64,000 nucleotides of DNA. Source: an uncultured Litoreibacter sp. (GTDB lineage: Bacteria > Pseudomonadota > Alphaproteobacteria > Rhodobacterales > Rhodobacteraceae). Position numbers and translations under genes: made by a program. The notes beneath the pieces were generated by a model, which saw only the letters and a program-made list of their open reading frames with translations, was not told where the DNA came from and ran no database searches. The stretch spans positions 186,001 through 250,000 of the forward strand of contig CANLVO010000001.1 in assembly GCA_947494645.1 (NCBI GenBank), in the 5' to 3' direction. This document shows, piece by piece, positions 33,200 to 42,110 of this stretch. Numbering within the stretch: position 1 is the first letter of the stretch; the number at the start of each line of letters is the position of its first letter.

Positions 33200-35140
33200 A
33201 TGAGCCAATCAGCCGACTTCATGGAGTTGAAGGAAGACGACATCCGCAAGCATTTCACCCCGGCGGCAGAGATGTTGATGCAGCTCGATCATACCCCGCG
33301 CTTGGCGCAGGCGCGGCTGTCGCTGTCCTCCCCTGAAAAATCACCCGATGTGGCAGCCACACGGCGCAGGTTCCGCTCCACCACGCCGGGGCTTCTGACG
33401 CGCTCCACAGCGCCGGGTTCGGGCGTGCGGTTGCTCGACCGGATTGCTGAAACAGATGACGATGACCCGCTGACCTCGCCCGCACAGGCCGCCGTGGCGC
33501 ACGCGCTGCGCCGGGCGCTTTCCATTGCGCTGGCGATGGGGGAAACCTTTGCCGACCAGACCCCGTTGACGGAGCTCAAACGCATCAATCTAGAAGGTCG
33601 CCTGCCCGCGGAGCGAAAGGCAGAGTTCACGGAGCTTTTGGCCGCTGAGGCGCTGATCACACTCTATACGTTCGGCAACGCGTCTTCTTTCCTGCTTGCC
33701 AGCCATGCCACCGAGGCCAGCGTCGAGGTGGGATCTGTCGACGAAATCCTCACCGACAACGCGCCGCTGGCCCTGCACGGCGCGATTTGGGAGCTAGACC
33801 AGAAGCTGGGCCAGTTTGCCACCGACGAGGGCACGTTCATCGCAACGGTTCTTGGCTATTGCGAGCAGCTGATGGACAAGGTGGCGATGCGCGCCAGCAC
33901 CACCGGAGGCCTCGCGCCATTCACCAACAGCTCTTTCCGCGTCGAAGCCGATGACTTGACCATCAACGGTTTCACCCCGGCGCGCACGGCCAAGGGCTCC
34001 AAGCTCACGATGACCTTCAAGAAACCCAACGAGGTTGTCGGCAACCACATTGCGAAATACCAGTCCATGAAGCTCGCCAAGATGCTGATGGCCTATGATT
34101 TTGAGCGTAAGCTGAATCCCTTTGCTGACCTTGGTGGTTTCATCTTCACTTTCATGGGCGACGGGGCGCCGGGCACGGGCAAAACCACGCTGATCCAGAT
34201 GATGGCCGGGCTGATCTCGGGCTATTGCGAGACCGCCGGATACGCCTTCCGCTACCAGAACCTGTCGACCGACAATATCGACAGCTACCAAGGTAAATCT
34301 GGCCAAAACGCCAAGGCCTTCATCAACAATATCATTGACCCCAATGTGATCGGCTTCGGCACCATCGACGATATTGATCAGCTCGCAGGCAAACGCGGCG
34401 ACCGCCAGTCCAGCGCGGGCCAACTCGAAATCACCGCCGTGCTGATGGAAAGCTTCGCGGGCGCCAACACTGTCGTGCGCGGCAATTGCACCTTTGGCAT
34501 GTTCTCCAACTACCCCGAAAATGTCGACGATGCGCTGCGTCAACGCGCGGGTGCTCGGTTCTTGGTCGATGGCCCTCAGACGCGCGACGATTACGTCGAT
34601 ATTCTGAACCTTCTCATGGGCAAGAACCACGATATTCCGTTGGGCGATTTCGAACCCTTTGCCGCCCAGGAGATCAAAAAAGCCGTCGCCGCAAGCTTTG
34701 AGTCTCATGCAAAACCGCATGAGGAGGGCTTGCTGAAAGTCTTCGACAAGGTCTCCTCCGAGATCGGCGAACTGGACACGATCAACAAGCTGGGGACGTA
34801 TTTGAAAGGCATCCAGGAGGCCGACCACCGCTTCACCGGCCGCGCCATCAAAAACATCACCGACGCGGTGAAAGTGCGGGCGATGGATTTCGAGCTGCCC
34901 GACGAATGGATGGAAGAACCCGACCTGTTCCTTTTCAAGGATTACGACACCAAGCTCGGTATGATCAAAGAGCTGCGCCAGCCCATCACGGTCGAGATGG
35001 TCATCCAGGAAATCAACCGCTACGCGGATAGCGAATTCCGCTACGCCGACAAATCCGACGAGGTCGCTATTGCCAACTTGGTGCGGGATTACGGGCTGAC
35101 CGAGGAGGCCAAACGGCGGTATCTGGAGAGTAAGGGGTGA
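33200..35140 (+). CDS. AAA-type ATPase
   Basis: A 646-residue protein. Residues about 1-300 are an uncharacterised, mostly helical N-terminal part. The ATPase core has Walker A GDGAPGTGKTT (320-330), a Walker B-like stretch VIGFGTIDDIDQ (383-394), and a region with DDALRQRAGARFLVDG (443-458) that probably holds the arginine finger/sensor. The C-terminal lid has FTGRAIKNITDAVKVRAMDF. This looks like a Cdc48/ClpA-type single-ring AAA+ engine acting on a protein complex. GAGGA seven bases before the ATG supports the start. It is the third gene of the cluster. Confidence 0.87.
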   Translation: MSQSADFMELKEDDIRKHFTPAAEMLMQLDHTPRLAQARLSLSSPEKSPDVAATRRRFRSTTPGLLTRSTAPGSGVRLLDRIAETDDDDPLTSPAQAAVAHALRRALSIALAMGETFADQTPLTELKRINLEGRLPAERKAEFTELLAAEALITLYTFGNASSFLLASHATEASVEVGSVDEILTDNAPLALHGAIWELDQKLGQFATDEGTFIATVLGYCEQLMDKVAMRASTTGGLAPFTNSSFRVEADDLTINGFTPARTAKGSKLTMTFKKPNEVVGNHIAKYQSMKLAKMLMAYDFERKLNPFADLGGFIFTFMGDGAPGTGKTTLIQMMAGLISGYCETAGYAFRYQNLSTDNIDSYQGKSGQNAKAFINNIIDPNVIGFGTIDDIDQLAGKRGDRQSSAGQLEITAVLMESFAGANTVVRGNCTFGMFSNYPENVDDALRQRAGARFLVDGPQTRDDYVDILNLLMGKNHDIPLGDFEPFAAQEIKKAVAASFESHAKPHEEGLLKVFDKVSSEIGELDTINKLGTYLKGIQEADHRFTGRAIKNITDAVKVRAMDFELPDEWMEEPDLFLFKDYDTKLGMIKELRQPITVEMVIQEINRYADSEFRYADKSDEVAIANLVRDYGLTEEAKRRYLESKG

Positions 35141-35405
35141 GCCGTTTCGGTTTTTGCTGATGGCCTCGCCAGCAGTGTAGGACGGCGCCTCTCGGTGATT
35201 GCATTTCAATCACCCGCCGGTATACGCGTTCGATGCCCGGGGCCTACGGCCGGTTAACCGGGCAAAGTCCTAACGGATTTCAGGAGTGCGGACAAAGCAA
35301 CCCTCGGCCCGGCGGAAACAAAAGTCTGCTCCGATCTGAGGCGTCAACGGACGGTCGCAACACATCGGCAAACGTCACGGCCGGTGTTTCGCGGCGCAAG
35401 GTATT

Positions 35406-35894
35406 TCACGGGCGCACGTTAAGAGGCTTTCTCATCAAGACGAATGGTCCTTCCGGGTATGATTGCAATTCCACAAATTCATAGCCAAGAGCCGCGTAAA
35501 ACTCCCGCGCTGTTAGTGAGGAATGAAGCATCATTTCCGGGATTGCTCTCTGTCGCGCTTCTTCTTCAATTCTTGCAGTCAGCACTTTGCCCAACCCTTG
35601 CCCCTGAATCGCAGGGGCCACGAACAAAGATCGCAGATAGTTACCTTTCAGGCCCACAGTTCCAACAAGATTGGCACCCGCGAAACACAAGAAAATAGCC
35701 TCATTTTCGATTCTTTCGGTGAGCGGCTCCGGTTCAAAAATCGCGCACAGCATATCAATTGATTTTTGATCATAGTCCTTGGCATTTGAAACGCGGATTG
35801 TGCGCTGGATCAGCCCGCTAAGCGGAACCACATCGGCAACGGTAGCCTTTCGGAATTTGAGCGACTTCATCACACCAACCCTATTCCGGGACAT
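35406..35894 (-). CDS. GNAT-family N-acetyltransferase on the opposite strand inside the AAA/DUF cluster
   Basis: About 154-162 residues of a GNAT protein: FRKATVADVVPLSGLIQRTI at the N-terminus, LRSLFVAPAIQGQGLGKVLT as the acetyl-CoA pyrophosphate loop (Q-x-x-G-x-G), and SLTAREFYAALGYEFVEL at the end. ATG 35870 is an alternative start. It reads against the genes around it and looks less GC-rich than they are, in a gap of about 1 kb that separates the AAA gene from the membrane genes. These points suggest acquisition by transfer. Acceptor unknown. Confidence 0.85.
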   Translation of the reverse strand: MSRNRVGVMKSLKFRKATVADVVPLSGLIQRTIRVSNAKDYDQKSIDMLCAIFEPEPLTERIENEAIFLCFAGANLVGTVGLKGNYLRSLFVAPAIQGQGLGKVLTARIEEEARQRAIPEMMLHSSLTAREFYAALGYEFVELQSYPEGPFVLMRKPLNVRP

Positions 35895-36189
35895 GCGACA
35901 TCGACAAGCTGACAGTGATGGCGAAAAGGCAGACGTCTTTGGACAGCTCTTTGTCTTTCACAAAGGGGGCGGATTCATAAACTTCATGGCGTGTCCTGCC
36001 GGCTATCGGATCAGATGACGCCATCGCGATTGCAGACGTTCGTGCGCAGCGCAGCATTTGTTACATTGGGCTCAAAGCTGCCGTTCGCGCTGGGCAGAAA
36101 CGCCTGCCCGGCCTAAGCAACCGGACACCACGCCACAAAATCTTACCTCGCCGCTGGCTCTGGACATGACGCTCGCGATATAAGGCCGA
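35895..36189. other. Intergenic stretch with a possible dispersed repeat
   Basis: A 295-bp stretch without a gene. Positions 36030-36110 (GACGTTCGTGCGCAGCGCAG, then CATTTGTTACATTGGGCTC) look like an intergenic repeat I recall from Roseobacter-group genomes; the memory is not firm. No promoter can be named with confidence for the gene at 36190. Confidence 0.3.
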
Positions 36190-36819
36190 ATGAGAGAGAC
36201 TCGGATACATTCACGCACAGCCGTCTTAGCAGCATCAGTGCTCCTGGCTTGCGCATTCTATGCTGCATATCTGATGCAATCCTCCAACCTACTCTCCCTT
36301 GTGCCGCCGCCGACCGACGCCAACCCGAATCCGGCCGCTGACGTCTCACCAGACCGCGTCCTGTCGCTCTACCAATCGGCCTTCACCGCGTGGGCGGCGC
36401 TCATTTTGCTAGTCCCGGTCTATATCTTTGTCTGGTTCCGCACGCATTACACCTCTTGGTTGGCCTTTTGGACGGTGAGCTACGTGGCTTATGTGATTCA
36501 TCTCTATGTCTCCGCCTTTTGGTTCTTCGAGGGCGACTTTTCCGCCATGACCAGCTCCCCTCGGGTGTCGGCCTTTTGGCCTGGAATGCTGATCCTCCTA
36601 TGGTGGGGCATAGATATTGCCATTGGATTGAAGGGCGCGCACGGAAAATTGGTCACCGTTCAGCGCGTCATCGTGCATGTTCTGGTCTTCGTGCTTTTCG
36701 TCGGCGGATCAGCCGTCAAAGGGGAGACAGCGCTGATTCAATTGATGGGCTGGGCCCTCCTTGGGGCAGGGGTTGGCGCGCTGGTTGTGTCGCTCGTCAA
36801 TCGCAGGAAACTGGCATAA
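36190..36819 (+). CDS. Polytopic membrane protein of the AAA/DUF cluster
   Basis: A 209-residue protein with about six hydrophobic helices (10-30, 66-86, 92-112, 128-147, 158-176 and 183-202) and a Pro/Asn-rich periplasmic loop (PPPTDANPNPAADVSPD) after the first. Rich in Trp and Phe, no catalytic motif. The next gene starts directly after its stop. No family recognised. Confidence 0.75.
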   Translation: MRETRIHSRTAVLAASVLLACAFYAAYLMQSSNLLSLVPPPTDANPNPAADVSPDRVLSLYQSAFTAWAALILLVPVYIFVWFRTHYTSWLAFWTVSYVAYVIHLYVSAFWFFEGDFSAMTSSPRVSAFWPGMLILLWWGIDIAIGLKGAHGKLVTVQRVIVHVLVFVLFVGGSAVKGETALIQLMGWALLGAGVGALVVSLVNRRKLA

Positions 36820-37146
36820 ATGGCCGCTCTGTTCATCATCGTCTGGCTGATCCCCGCCGCATGGGGCGCCTATTCCGGGTACTGGCGGGCAGCGCGGCCT
36901 GCGTTGAACTTAGGCGAGTTCGCCACGGACATCGGCGTCGCGCTTATGACCGCCGCCGCTCCGATCTTCATGTTTCACATGGTCTGGGTCGGCGCGTTCA
37001 TGGAGATGACAGGCGGGCTGTCGGCCCTTGGATCATGGGCGTGGTACTGGTCTTGGCTGACCGCATTGGTGTGGTTTCCGTTAATGGTGATTGCCTATAT
37101 CATACGCGCAATGAAGCTGAGAAAAGAGGCGCGGGACGCGGGATAA
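36820..37146 (+). CDS. Small membrane protein of the AAA/DUF cluster
   Basis: A 108-residue protein with three hydrophobic segments (2-22, 40-60 and 73-93) and a basic C-terminus (RAMKLRKEARD). The ATG follows the previous stop with no gap, so the two membrane proteins are coupled. Unknown function; probably part of the same membrane complex. Confidence 0.73.
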   Translation: MAALFIIVWLIPAAWGAYSGYWRAARPALNLGEFATDIGVALMTAAAPIFMFHMVWVGAFMEMTGGLSALGSWAWYWSWLTALVWFPLMVIAYIIRAMKLRKEARDAG

Positions 37147-37220
37147 ATCCAATGTTTCTGGGGTTAACATCTGGTAAATGAGATAATGAAACCTTATATA
37201 TATCATATGGTTACAATTTC

Positions 37221-37234
37221 CGGCGCATGCGCCG
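37221..37234. promoter_or_regulatory. 14-bp perfect palindrome upstream of the DUF6638-like gene
   Basis: CGGCGCATGCGCCG is self-complementary over all 14 bases and follows an AT-rich stretch (37192-37208, TTATATATATCATATGG). It includes the first possible ATG of the next gene. It may be an operator; this is one reason to place that gene's start further in. Confidence 0.45.
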
Positions 37235-37244
37235 CTTTTCTCTT

Positions 37245-38588
37245 ATGATGCGTCTGATCCAAAAAGGGCTGATGTTTGGGAACCTCTTTCATGTGGGCTC
37301 CCCGGCGCTGGTGGAGCGCTACAACCGCGCGCTGAAGGCGCTGACGGGCAAGACCACGGCGCTGACGGATTTTCATGTCGATATCTCCGGCTTCGCCCCC
37401 GAAGTCGGTCAAGAGCTGGGCGACGACCTCTACCTCAACCCCAACGGATGCAATCGGCAATTCATCTTGCTGTCGACCGAGCAAAAGACCGCCCCCCTGC
37501 TGGACGCAAAATTCTCAACATCGCGCGGCATCCTGCGGCAGTTTATCGAAGAAAACGAAGCCCAACTCTTCGCGCTAACCGCCCGCGACGCCGTGGCGGG
37601 CGAGCTGGTGAACTCGATCTACACGGTCGACAAGGCAGCCCATCTCTTTGACATCCGAAAAATTCGCGTCGAGGCGGACACAACCGGCGGTCACGTCGGA
37701 GAGGCAGCGCGTCTTGGCGATATGATCGACGAGTTCCGCGCCCGCGACGACGCGTGGTGGGACGATGTTCTGATCGCGGACATGATCACGCTGGCCAAAA
37801 AGACCGGCGACGTGACCCGCACCCCGATCCGCTTGAAAAACACGGAGTTTGATCAGAAGAACTTTTGGACGTCGCATTTCGGCGGCATGTATGTGTTCCG
37901 CGACGTGGACGAGCCCGCGACAATTTCGGTTGGTCCGAAAAAAGCGCTTGGCCCGCTGCCAACTGACCTGGTCATTGGGTTTGATGAGACCAGCAAGATC
38001 GCGGCGTTTCTCGAAGAAAACCAATTGGTCGAGCCAATTGTTAAGGCGAAAGGCACCAATGCAGTGTCGATCTTGCGCCAAAAGCTCGACTTCATCATCG
38101 TCGATGTCGCGGCTACAATGGATGCAGATCTGACCGGCATCCGCCGCTCTGATTTGCGCGGGCTGGCAAGACGCTACGCTAAACTTTTGCCGCGCGAGTT
38201 TCATCAGCTCAACGATTTGCTCAGATGGGCAGAGGGCGGCGGTGGCTGGCCCCGGATAACTTCGGATGACCCGGCCTATTTCTACACGCTGCGCGCCACA
38301 CCGCATCAAGACCGCGATCTGGTCAACCAGCTTCTGGCGGAGCTTGCGCCCTTGGACGTGCGCCAGTTGTTCATTTGCCACAAGCAGCTTTTCTATGACC
38401 GCTACGCCACATGGCCCGACGAGAAGAAAGAGTTTGTGGCAAACTTTCTGGAGCGAGAGTATCAGGTGGACAAGGCGGGCGCGCGCGAGGCGTTGTTCGG
38501 CCCTGAAGAAGCGATGGACGAGCCTGCGCCAACCGACGACTTGATTGGTGCGGTCGGGCCTTGGGGCGCAGTCAGGAGGCGCGGATGA
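37245..38588 (+). CDS. Conserved protein of unknown function (DUF6638-like)
   Basis: About 447 soluble residues. I recall nearly identical openings (RLIQKGLMFGNLFHVGSPAL, then VERYNRALKALTGKTTAL) in Rhodobacterales proteins catalogued, I believe, as DUF6638; that name is from memory. Other well-kept parts are LYLNPNGCNRQFILLSTEQK, TSRGILRQFIEENEAQLFAL and VEADTTGGHV. No catalytic motif is seen. Starts at 37227, 37245 and 37248 are all possible; 37245 avoids the palindrome at 37221-37234. It is coupled to the small membrane gene (ATGA, 38585-38588). Confidence 0.78.
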   Translation: MMRLIQKGLMFGNLFHVGSPALVERYNRALKALTGKTTALTDFHVDISGFAPEVGQELGDDLYLNPNGCNRQFILLSTEQKTAPLLDAKFSTSRGILRQFIEENEAQLFALTARDAVAGELVNSIYTVDKAAHLFDIRKIRVEADTTGGHVGEAARLGDMIDEFRARDDAWWDDVLIADMITLAKKTGDVTRTPIRLKNTEFDQKNFWTSHFGGMYVFRDVDEPATISVGPKKALGPLPTDLVIGFDETSKIAAFLEENQLVEPIVKAKGTNAVSILRQKLDFIIVDVAATMDADLTGIRRSDLRGLARRYAKLLPREFHQLNDLLRWAEGGGGWPRITSDDPAYFYTLRATPHQDRDLVNQLLAELAPLDVRQLFICHKQLFYDRYATWPDEKKEFVANFLEREYQVDKAGAREALFGPEEAMDEPAPTDDLIGAVGPWGAVRRRG

Positions 38589-38854
38589 TTTTCGGAATTC
38601 TAAGACTGATGGTGATCGCATTTGCCATCATGTTGGTGGTCTACTTCATTCTGTCAGCGTGGTCGCGGTCGGTTCGGCGCGGCAAGCTGGCTCAGGAATG
38701 GGACGAGGAGATTGCGACCGGCGACCGGGAAGCTTTCATCGAGGAAGGCCTTGAGGAATATGACGGCTCTCTCAGACGCAAGCTGATCTTTGGCGTCTTT
38801 GTCGTCCCGTATCTGGTGATTGGACTTCTGGTCTACATCGTTAACTTTCAATAG
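38585..38854 (+). CDS. Small two-helix membrane protein of the AAA/DUF cluster
   Basis: An 89-residue protein with helices at about 2-24 (FGILRLMVIAFAIMLVVYF) and 66-86, and a charged acidic middle (EWDEEIATGDREAFIEEGLE). The start overlaps the upstream stop (ATGA), and the DUF1523 gene follows after 10 bp with AGGAG before it. No family recognised. Confidence 0.75.
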   Translation: MIFGILRLMVIAFAIMLVVYFILSAWSRSVRRGKLAQEWDEEIATGDREAFIEEGLEEYDGSLRRKLIFGVFVVPYLVIGLLVYIVNFQ

Positions 38855-38864
38855 GAGACCCCTG

Positions 38865-39551
38865 ATGCATATCGTGAAACGCGTTTTCTGGACGGCATTC
38901 TGGGTGCTCTTGTTTGCCTTCCTGCATTACACATTGCCGCAACGTGACATCGTTCGCATTGTGGAGACCGAAGTCCGCCGAGTTGATTTTGGCGAGAACT
39001 CGATCTTCTGGGCGGGTGCCGATACGGGTCAGGATGCCACTGGCGTGAACCGCGATGTGCGCTTCATCAACACACAGAAACGTGACACCTACCTGCTCGG
39101 TTTAATCCGTAGCGAGACCACCCGCCCAATGGTCTACCGCAATGAAGATACTGGCTGGGGATGGCCGCCGTATTTCAAATTGGATTCTTCCAATTTGCAG
39201 ACTGATGTTGCGGATCTGAAAAGCACCGCGGCCGAGCCGCAATGGGCTGTTCTGACCCATTACGGCTGGCGAAATGAGCTCATGTCGATCTTCCCGAACG
39301 CCGTGGGAGTGCGTCCGATCGACAATCCAGACAAGGTTCTAATCCCTTGGTTCAATGCGATTATCCTGTTGATCCTGGCTGGTTTGATGCTTGGCTTTTA
39401 CCGCATGACCCAGTGGTTCCGCCGTGAGAAGATTGACCCGATCGTGGACAGCGCACAGGACACGTGGGATGGCGTAGACGCCTATGCCGACGAGCAACGC
39501 GCAGGTCTTCGGGGCTGGCTGGACAGCTGGAAAAGCAAACCCAAACGCTGA
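38865..39551 (+). CDS. DUF1523 family membrane protein
   Basis: A 228-residue protein starting at MHIVKRVFWTAFWVLLFAFL. The HYTLPQRDIVRIVETEVRR segment after the first helix is the DUF1523 signature, and a second helix lies near 177-197 (AIILLILAGLMLGFYRMTQW). A soluble region between the two has NTQKRDTYLLGLIRSETTRP. DUF1523 proteins have no known function. It is the last gene of the cluster; the terminator at 39760 follows after 208 bp. Confidence 0.85.
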   Translation: MHIVKRVFWTAFWVLLFAFLHYTLPQRDIVRIVETEVRRVDFGENSIFWAGADTGQDATGVNRDVRFINTQKRDTYLLGLIRSETTRPMVYRNEDTGWGWPPYFKLDSSNLQTDVADLKSTAAEPQWAVLTHYGWRNELMSIFPNAVGVRPIDNPDKVLIPWFNAIILLILAGLMLGFYRMTQWFRREKIDPIVDSAQDTWDGVDAYADEQRAGLRGWLDSWKSKPKR

Positions 39552-39759
39552 CACCTGGGCGGCAGGAATTTTGTCGCCAGATCAAGGGGGAATGGCCGAA
39601 ATTCTTTCCCATAACGGCCGCTGTCACCGGCAGGCATACAGAGACCAAGAGAGGAACTTGATCTGCTGTTGTTAAGGATCGACGAAGGGTGCTCTGCCGA
39701 TAATTATCTTTCCCCGAAGGTGTGCCGTGGCCCCTGAGCGTAAGTTTTTCACTCTATAG

Positions 39760-39790
39760 AACCCGGGCCTAGTGCCCGGGTTTGTCTTTT
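39760..39790 (+). terminator. Rho-independent terminator of the AAA/DUF cluster
   Basis: A 9-bp perfect stem (AACCCGGGC 39760-39768, GCCCGGGTT 39774-39782) with a 5-base loop, followed by TGTCTTTT. On the plus strand; it stands between the DUF1523 gene and the convergent aldehyde dehydrogenase gene. Confidence 0.85.
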
Positions 39791-39802
39791 ATACGGGCTC
39801 AG

Positions 39803-42106
39803 TTACTCGCCGTAGGGCACCCAGACGTTTTTGACCTCTGTTGCGGCCGCTAGCATTTCCTTAGTGGAGGGCGGCCCGGGCGCAGTGAGCGTGCGTTTCA
39901 CGTTGCTGGCCGATTGCGCTTCAACCACTTCTGTTAATGGTGAGGAGGAGAAGTTCCACACTGCGTCAATATCCATGTGGCTGGCCATATGCGGCGCTAA
40001 CTCTGCGTGACTGCCCGTCAGTATGTTAACCACACCGGCTGGCACGTCGGAGGTTTCAAGCACTTGAATGAAGTCCGTCGCGGCCAGAGGAAACGGCTCG
40101 GAGGCAGCGAGGATCACTCGGTTGCCCATCGCGATGGCTGGGGCCAGTGTCGAAACGAGGCCAGACAGCGGCGCGTCATCAGGGCAAAGTGCTCCGATCA
40201 CGCCAACTGGTTCCTTCATTGCAAGCGCTACGCCGCGGATCGGCACCCCGTGCACCTGACCGTCGTATTTGTCGGCCCATGCTGCGTAGGTAAAGAGCGA
40301 TGAGATCGCAGATTGAACTTCTGCGGCGGCACTCTTGCCGGTCATTGCCTTGATGCGGACCTCAAACTCGGACGCGCGGACGGAAAGGTTCTCTGCCAGA
40401 TAATAAAGGATTTGCGCCCGCAAATGCCCGGTTGTTCCAGGCCACCCTTTGGCAGCATGTGCTGCCTCGACCGCGTTTCGCAGGTCCTTGCGGTTCGCGA
40501 GGCTGACTTCGCCCAAAGGTTTGCCCTTTGGCCCGTAGACGACACGCGAATAGCCCCCGTCCGGCCGAGCTTGCTTGCCACCGATGTAAAGCTTGGCAGT
40601 GCGGTCAATCGGGTCAGACAGCTGGCCGCTGCCGGTAAAGCTTTCGATCTTGTCGATGGGCTTTGCGACCCGCTTCGGCTTGGTATAACCCGCCAGACCT
40701 TCCCAGCCGCCTTCGCGCCCAAAGCCGCTTTCGCGGACACCACCAAAGCCTGCGGCCGCGTCCATCATATTTGTGCCGTTGATCCAAACGATACCCGCGA
40801 CCAGCTTGGGGGCCACGCCAAGCGCTAGATTTATGTTTTCAGTCCAAAGCGTTGCCGCCAAACCGTAGCGGGTGTCATTCGCCATTTGCACGGCCTCCGC
40901 CGGGGTCCGGAAGGTGGTGGAGACAAGCACTGGGCCGAATATCTCCTCCTGCATCAAGGTCGAGGCGGTGTGCAGCCCTGTGATCAGCGTAGGCGGATAA
41001 AAGCAGCCCTCGGGAGCGGAGGTTTGAAACGTCTCGCCTTCCGTGTTCCCGGCAACCATATCAGTGATGGATTTCAGTTGCTTAGGGTCAACGATGGCGC
41101 CGACATCGATACTTTTATCCAGAGGATCACCGACACGTAGTTTTTCCATGCGGGCCTTGAGCTTTGAATAGAACCGCTCCGCAATGCCTTCTTGCACCAG
41201 CAGCCGTGATCCTGCGCAGCAAACTTGGCCCTGATTGAACCAGATCGCGTCGACGAGCCCTTCGACCGCGCTATCCAGATCAGCGTCGTCAAAGACGATG
41301 TAAGGTGATTTGCCCCCCAGCTCGAGAGACAAGGCCTTGCCGTTTCCTGCCGTCGCTTTGCGGATTTCGCGCCCTACTGCGGTGGAGCCTGTGAATGCGA
41401 TCTTATCGACTTCGCTGGCCACGATCATCTCGCCCACGCGTCCGTCACCGGTGACGATATTGACCACGCCTTTCGGCACACCCGCTTGATCACAGATTTC
41501 GGCAAAGATCATGGCGGTGAGCGGTGTGTATTCGGCTGGTTTCAACACCACGGCGTTGCCCATCGCCAAGGCCGGCGCGATCTTCCAAGCGAGCATCAGC
41601 AGAGGGAAGTTCCACGGGATGATCTGGCCGCAAACACCCAATGCCTCGCGGTCGGGTAGCTCATCAGCCATAAGCTGCGCAAAACCTGCATGATGGTAGA
41701 AATGCCGGATCGCCAACGGCACGTCTATGTCGCGGCTCTCGCGGATGGGTTTGCCGTTGTCCAGCGTTTCCATCACGGCAAGAAGGCGACTATTCTTCTG
41801 TAGGCCGCGCGCGATGGCATAAAGCACCCGCGCACGTCTCTCACCATCCTTGGCCCATGCCGGTTGCGCCTTGGCCGCAGCTTTCACGGCAGCAGCAACC
41901 TCAGCCTCGGTGGATTGCGTCACGCCTGCCAGTTTTTCGCCGGTGGCCGGGTTGTTGCTGTTGAAATCATCACGCAACGGGCCCCATTTGCCGTTGATGA
42001 AAGGTCCAGCGATGCCGCCGCGTTCAGATAGCCAGGTTAGAGCCTCAGCAGCACTTTCAGGCGCGGGGCCGTATTCCATGGTCTCGAAAATCTCTTTTAC
42101 AGTCAT
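39803..42106 (-). CDS. Double-domain aldehyde dehydrogenase (ALDH16-like)
   Basis: A 767-residue protein made of two ALDH domains. The first (about 30-480) is a full enzyme with IIPWNFPLLM, FTGSTAVGREI, SLELGGKSPYIV (Glu) and the nucleophile Cys in NQGQVCCAGSRLL. The second (about 500-760) keeps the fold (LYIGGKQARPDGGYSR, GVIGALCPDDAPLSGLVST) but shows no catalytic Cys; SNVKRTLTAPGPP stands where the active-site part should be. This matches bacterial ALDH16. It lies 4 bp after deoC, so it probably oxidises acetaldehyde made by the aldolase. Confidence 0.9.
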   Translation of the reverse strand: MTVKEIFETMEYGPAPESAAEALTWLSERGGIAGPFINGKWGPLRDDFNSNNPATGEKLAGVTQSTEAEVAAAVKAAAKAQPAWAKDGERRARVLYAIARGLQKNSRLLAVMETLDNGKPIRESRDIDVPLAIRHFYHHAGFAQLMADELPDREALGVCGQIIPWNFPLLMLAWKIAPALAMGNAVVLKPAEYTPLTAMIFAEICDQAGVPKGVVNIVTGDGRVGEMIVASEVDKIAFTGSTAVGREIRKATAGNGKALSLELGGKSPYIVFDDADLDSAVEGLVDAIWFNQGQVCCAGSRLLVQEGIAERFYSKLKARMEKLRVGDPLDKSIDVGAIVDPKQLKSITDMVAGNTEGETFQTSAPEGCFYPPTLITGLHTASTLMQEEIFGPVLVSTTFRTPAEAVQMANDTRYGLAATLWTENINLALGVAPKLVAGIVWINGTNMMDAAAGFGGVRESGFGREGGWEGLAGYTKPKRVAKPIDKIESFTGSGQLSDPIDRTAKLYIGGKQARPDGGYSRVVYGPKGKPLGEVSLANRKDLRNAVEAAHAAKGWPGTTGHLRAQILYYLAENLSVRASEFEVRIKAMTGKSAAAEVQSAISSLFTYAAWADKYDGQVHGVPIRGVALAMKEPVGVIGALCPDDAPLSGLVSTLAPAIAMGNRVILAASEPFPLAATDFIQVLETSDVPAGVVNILTGSHAELAPHMASHMDIDAVWNFSSSPLTEVVEAQSASNVKRTLTAPGPPSTKEMLAAATEVKNVWVPYGE

Positions 42107-42110
42107 GGCG

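Noticed and set aside
33794-35209. 471-codon open frame on the minus strand
   Set aside because: It lies fully antisense to the AAA ATPase gene, which has Walker motifs; long antisense frames are expected at this GC content.
35233-35484. 83-codon plus-strand frame after the AAA gene
   Set aside because: Overlaps the GNAT gene in antisense and has no recognisable content; more likely intergenic.
37575-38621. 348-codon minus-strand frame
   Set aside because: Antisense shadow of the DUF6638-like gene; no ribosome-binding site or family sequence.
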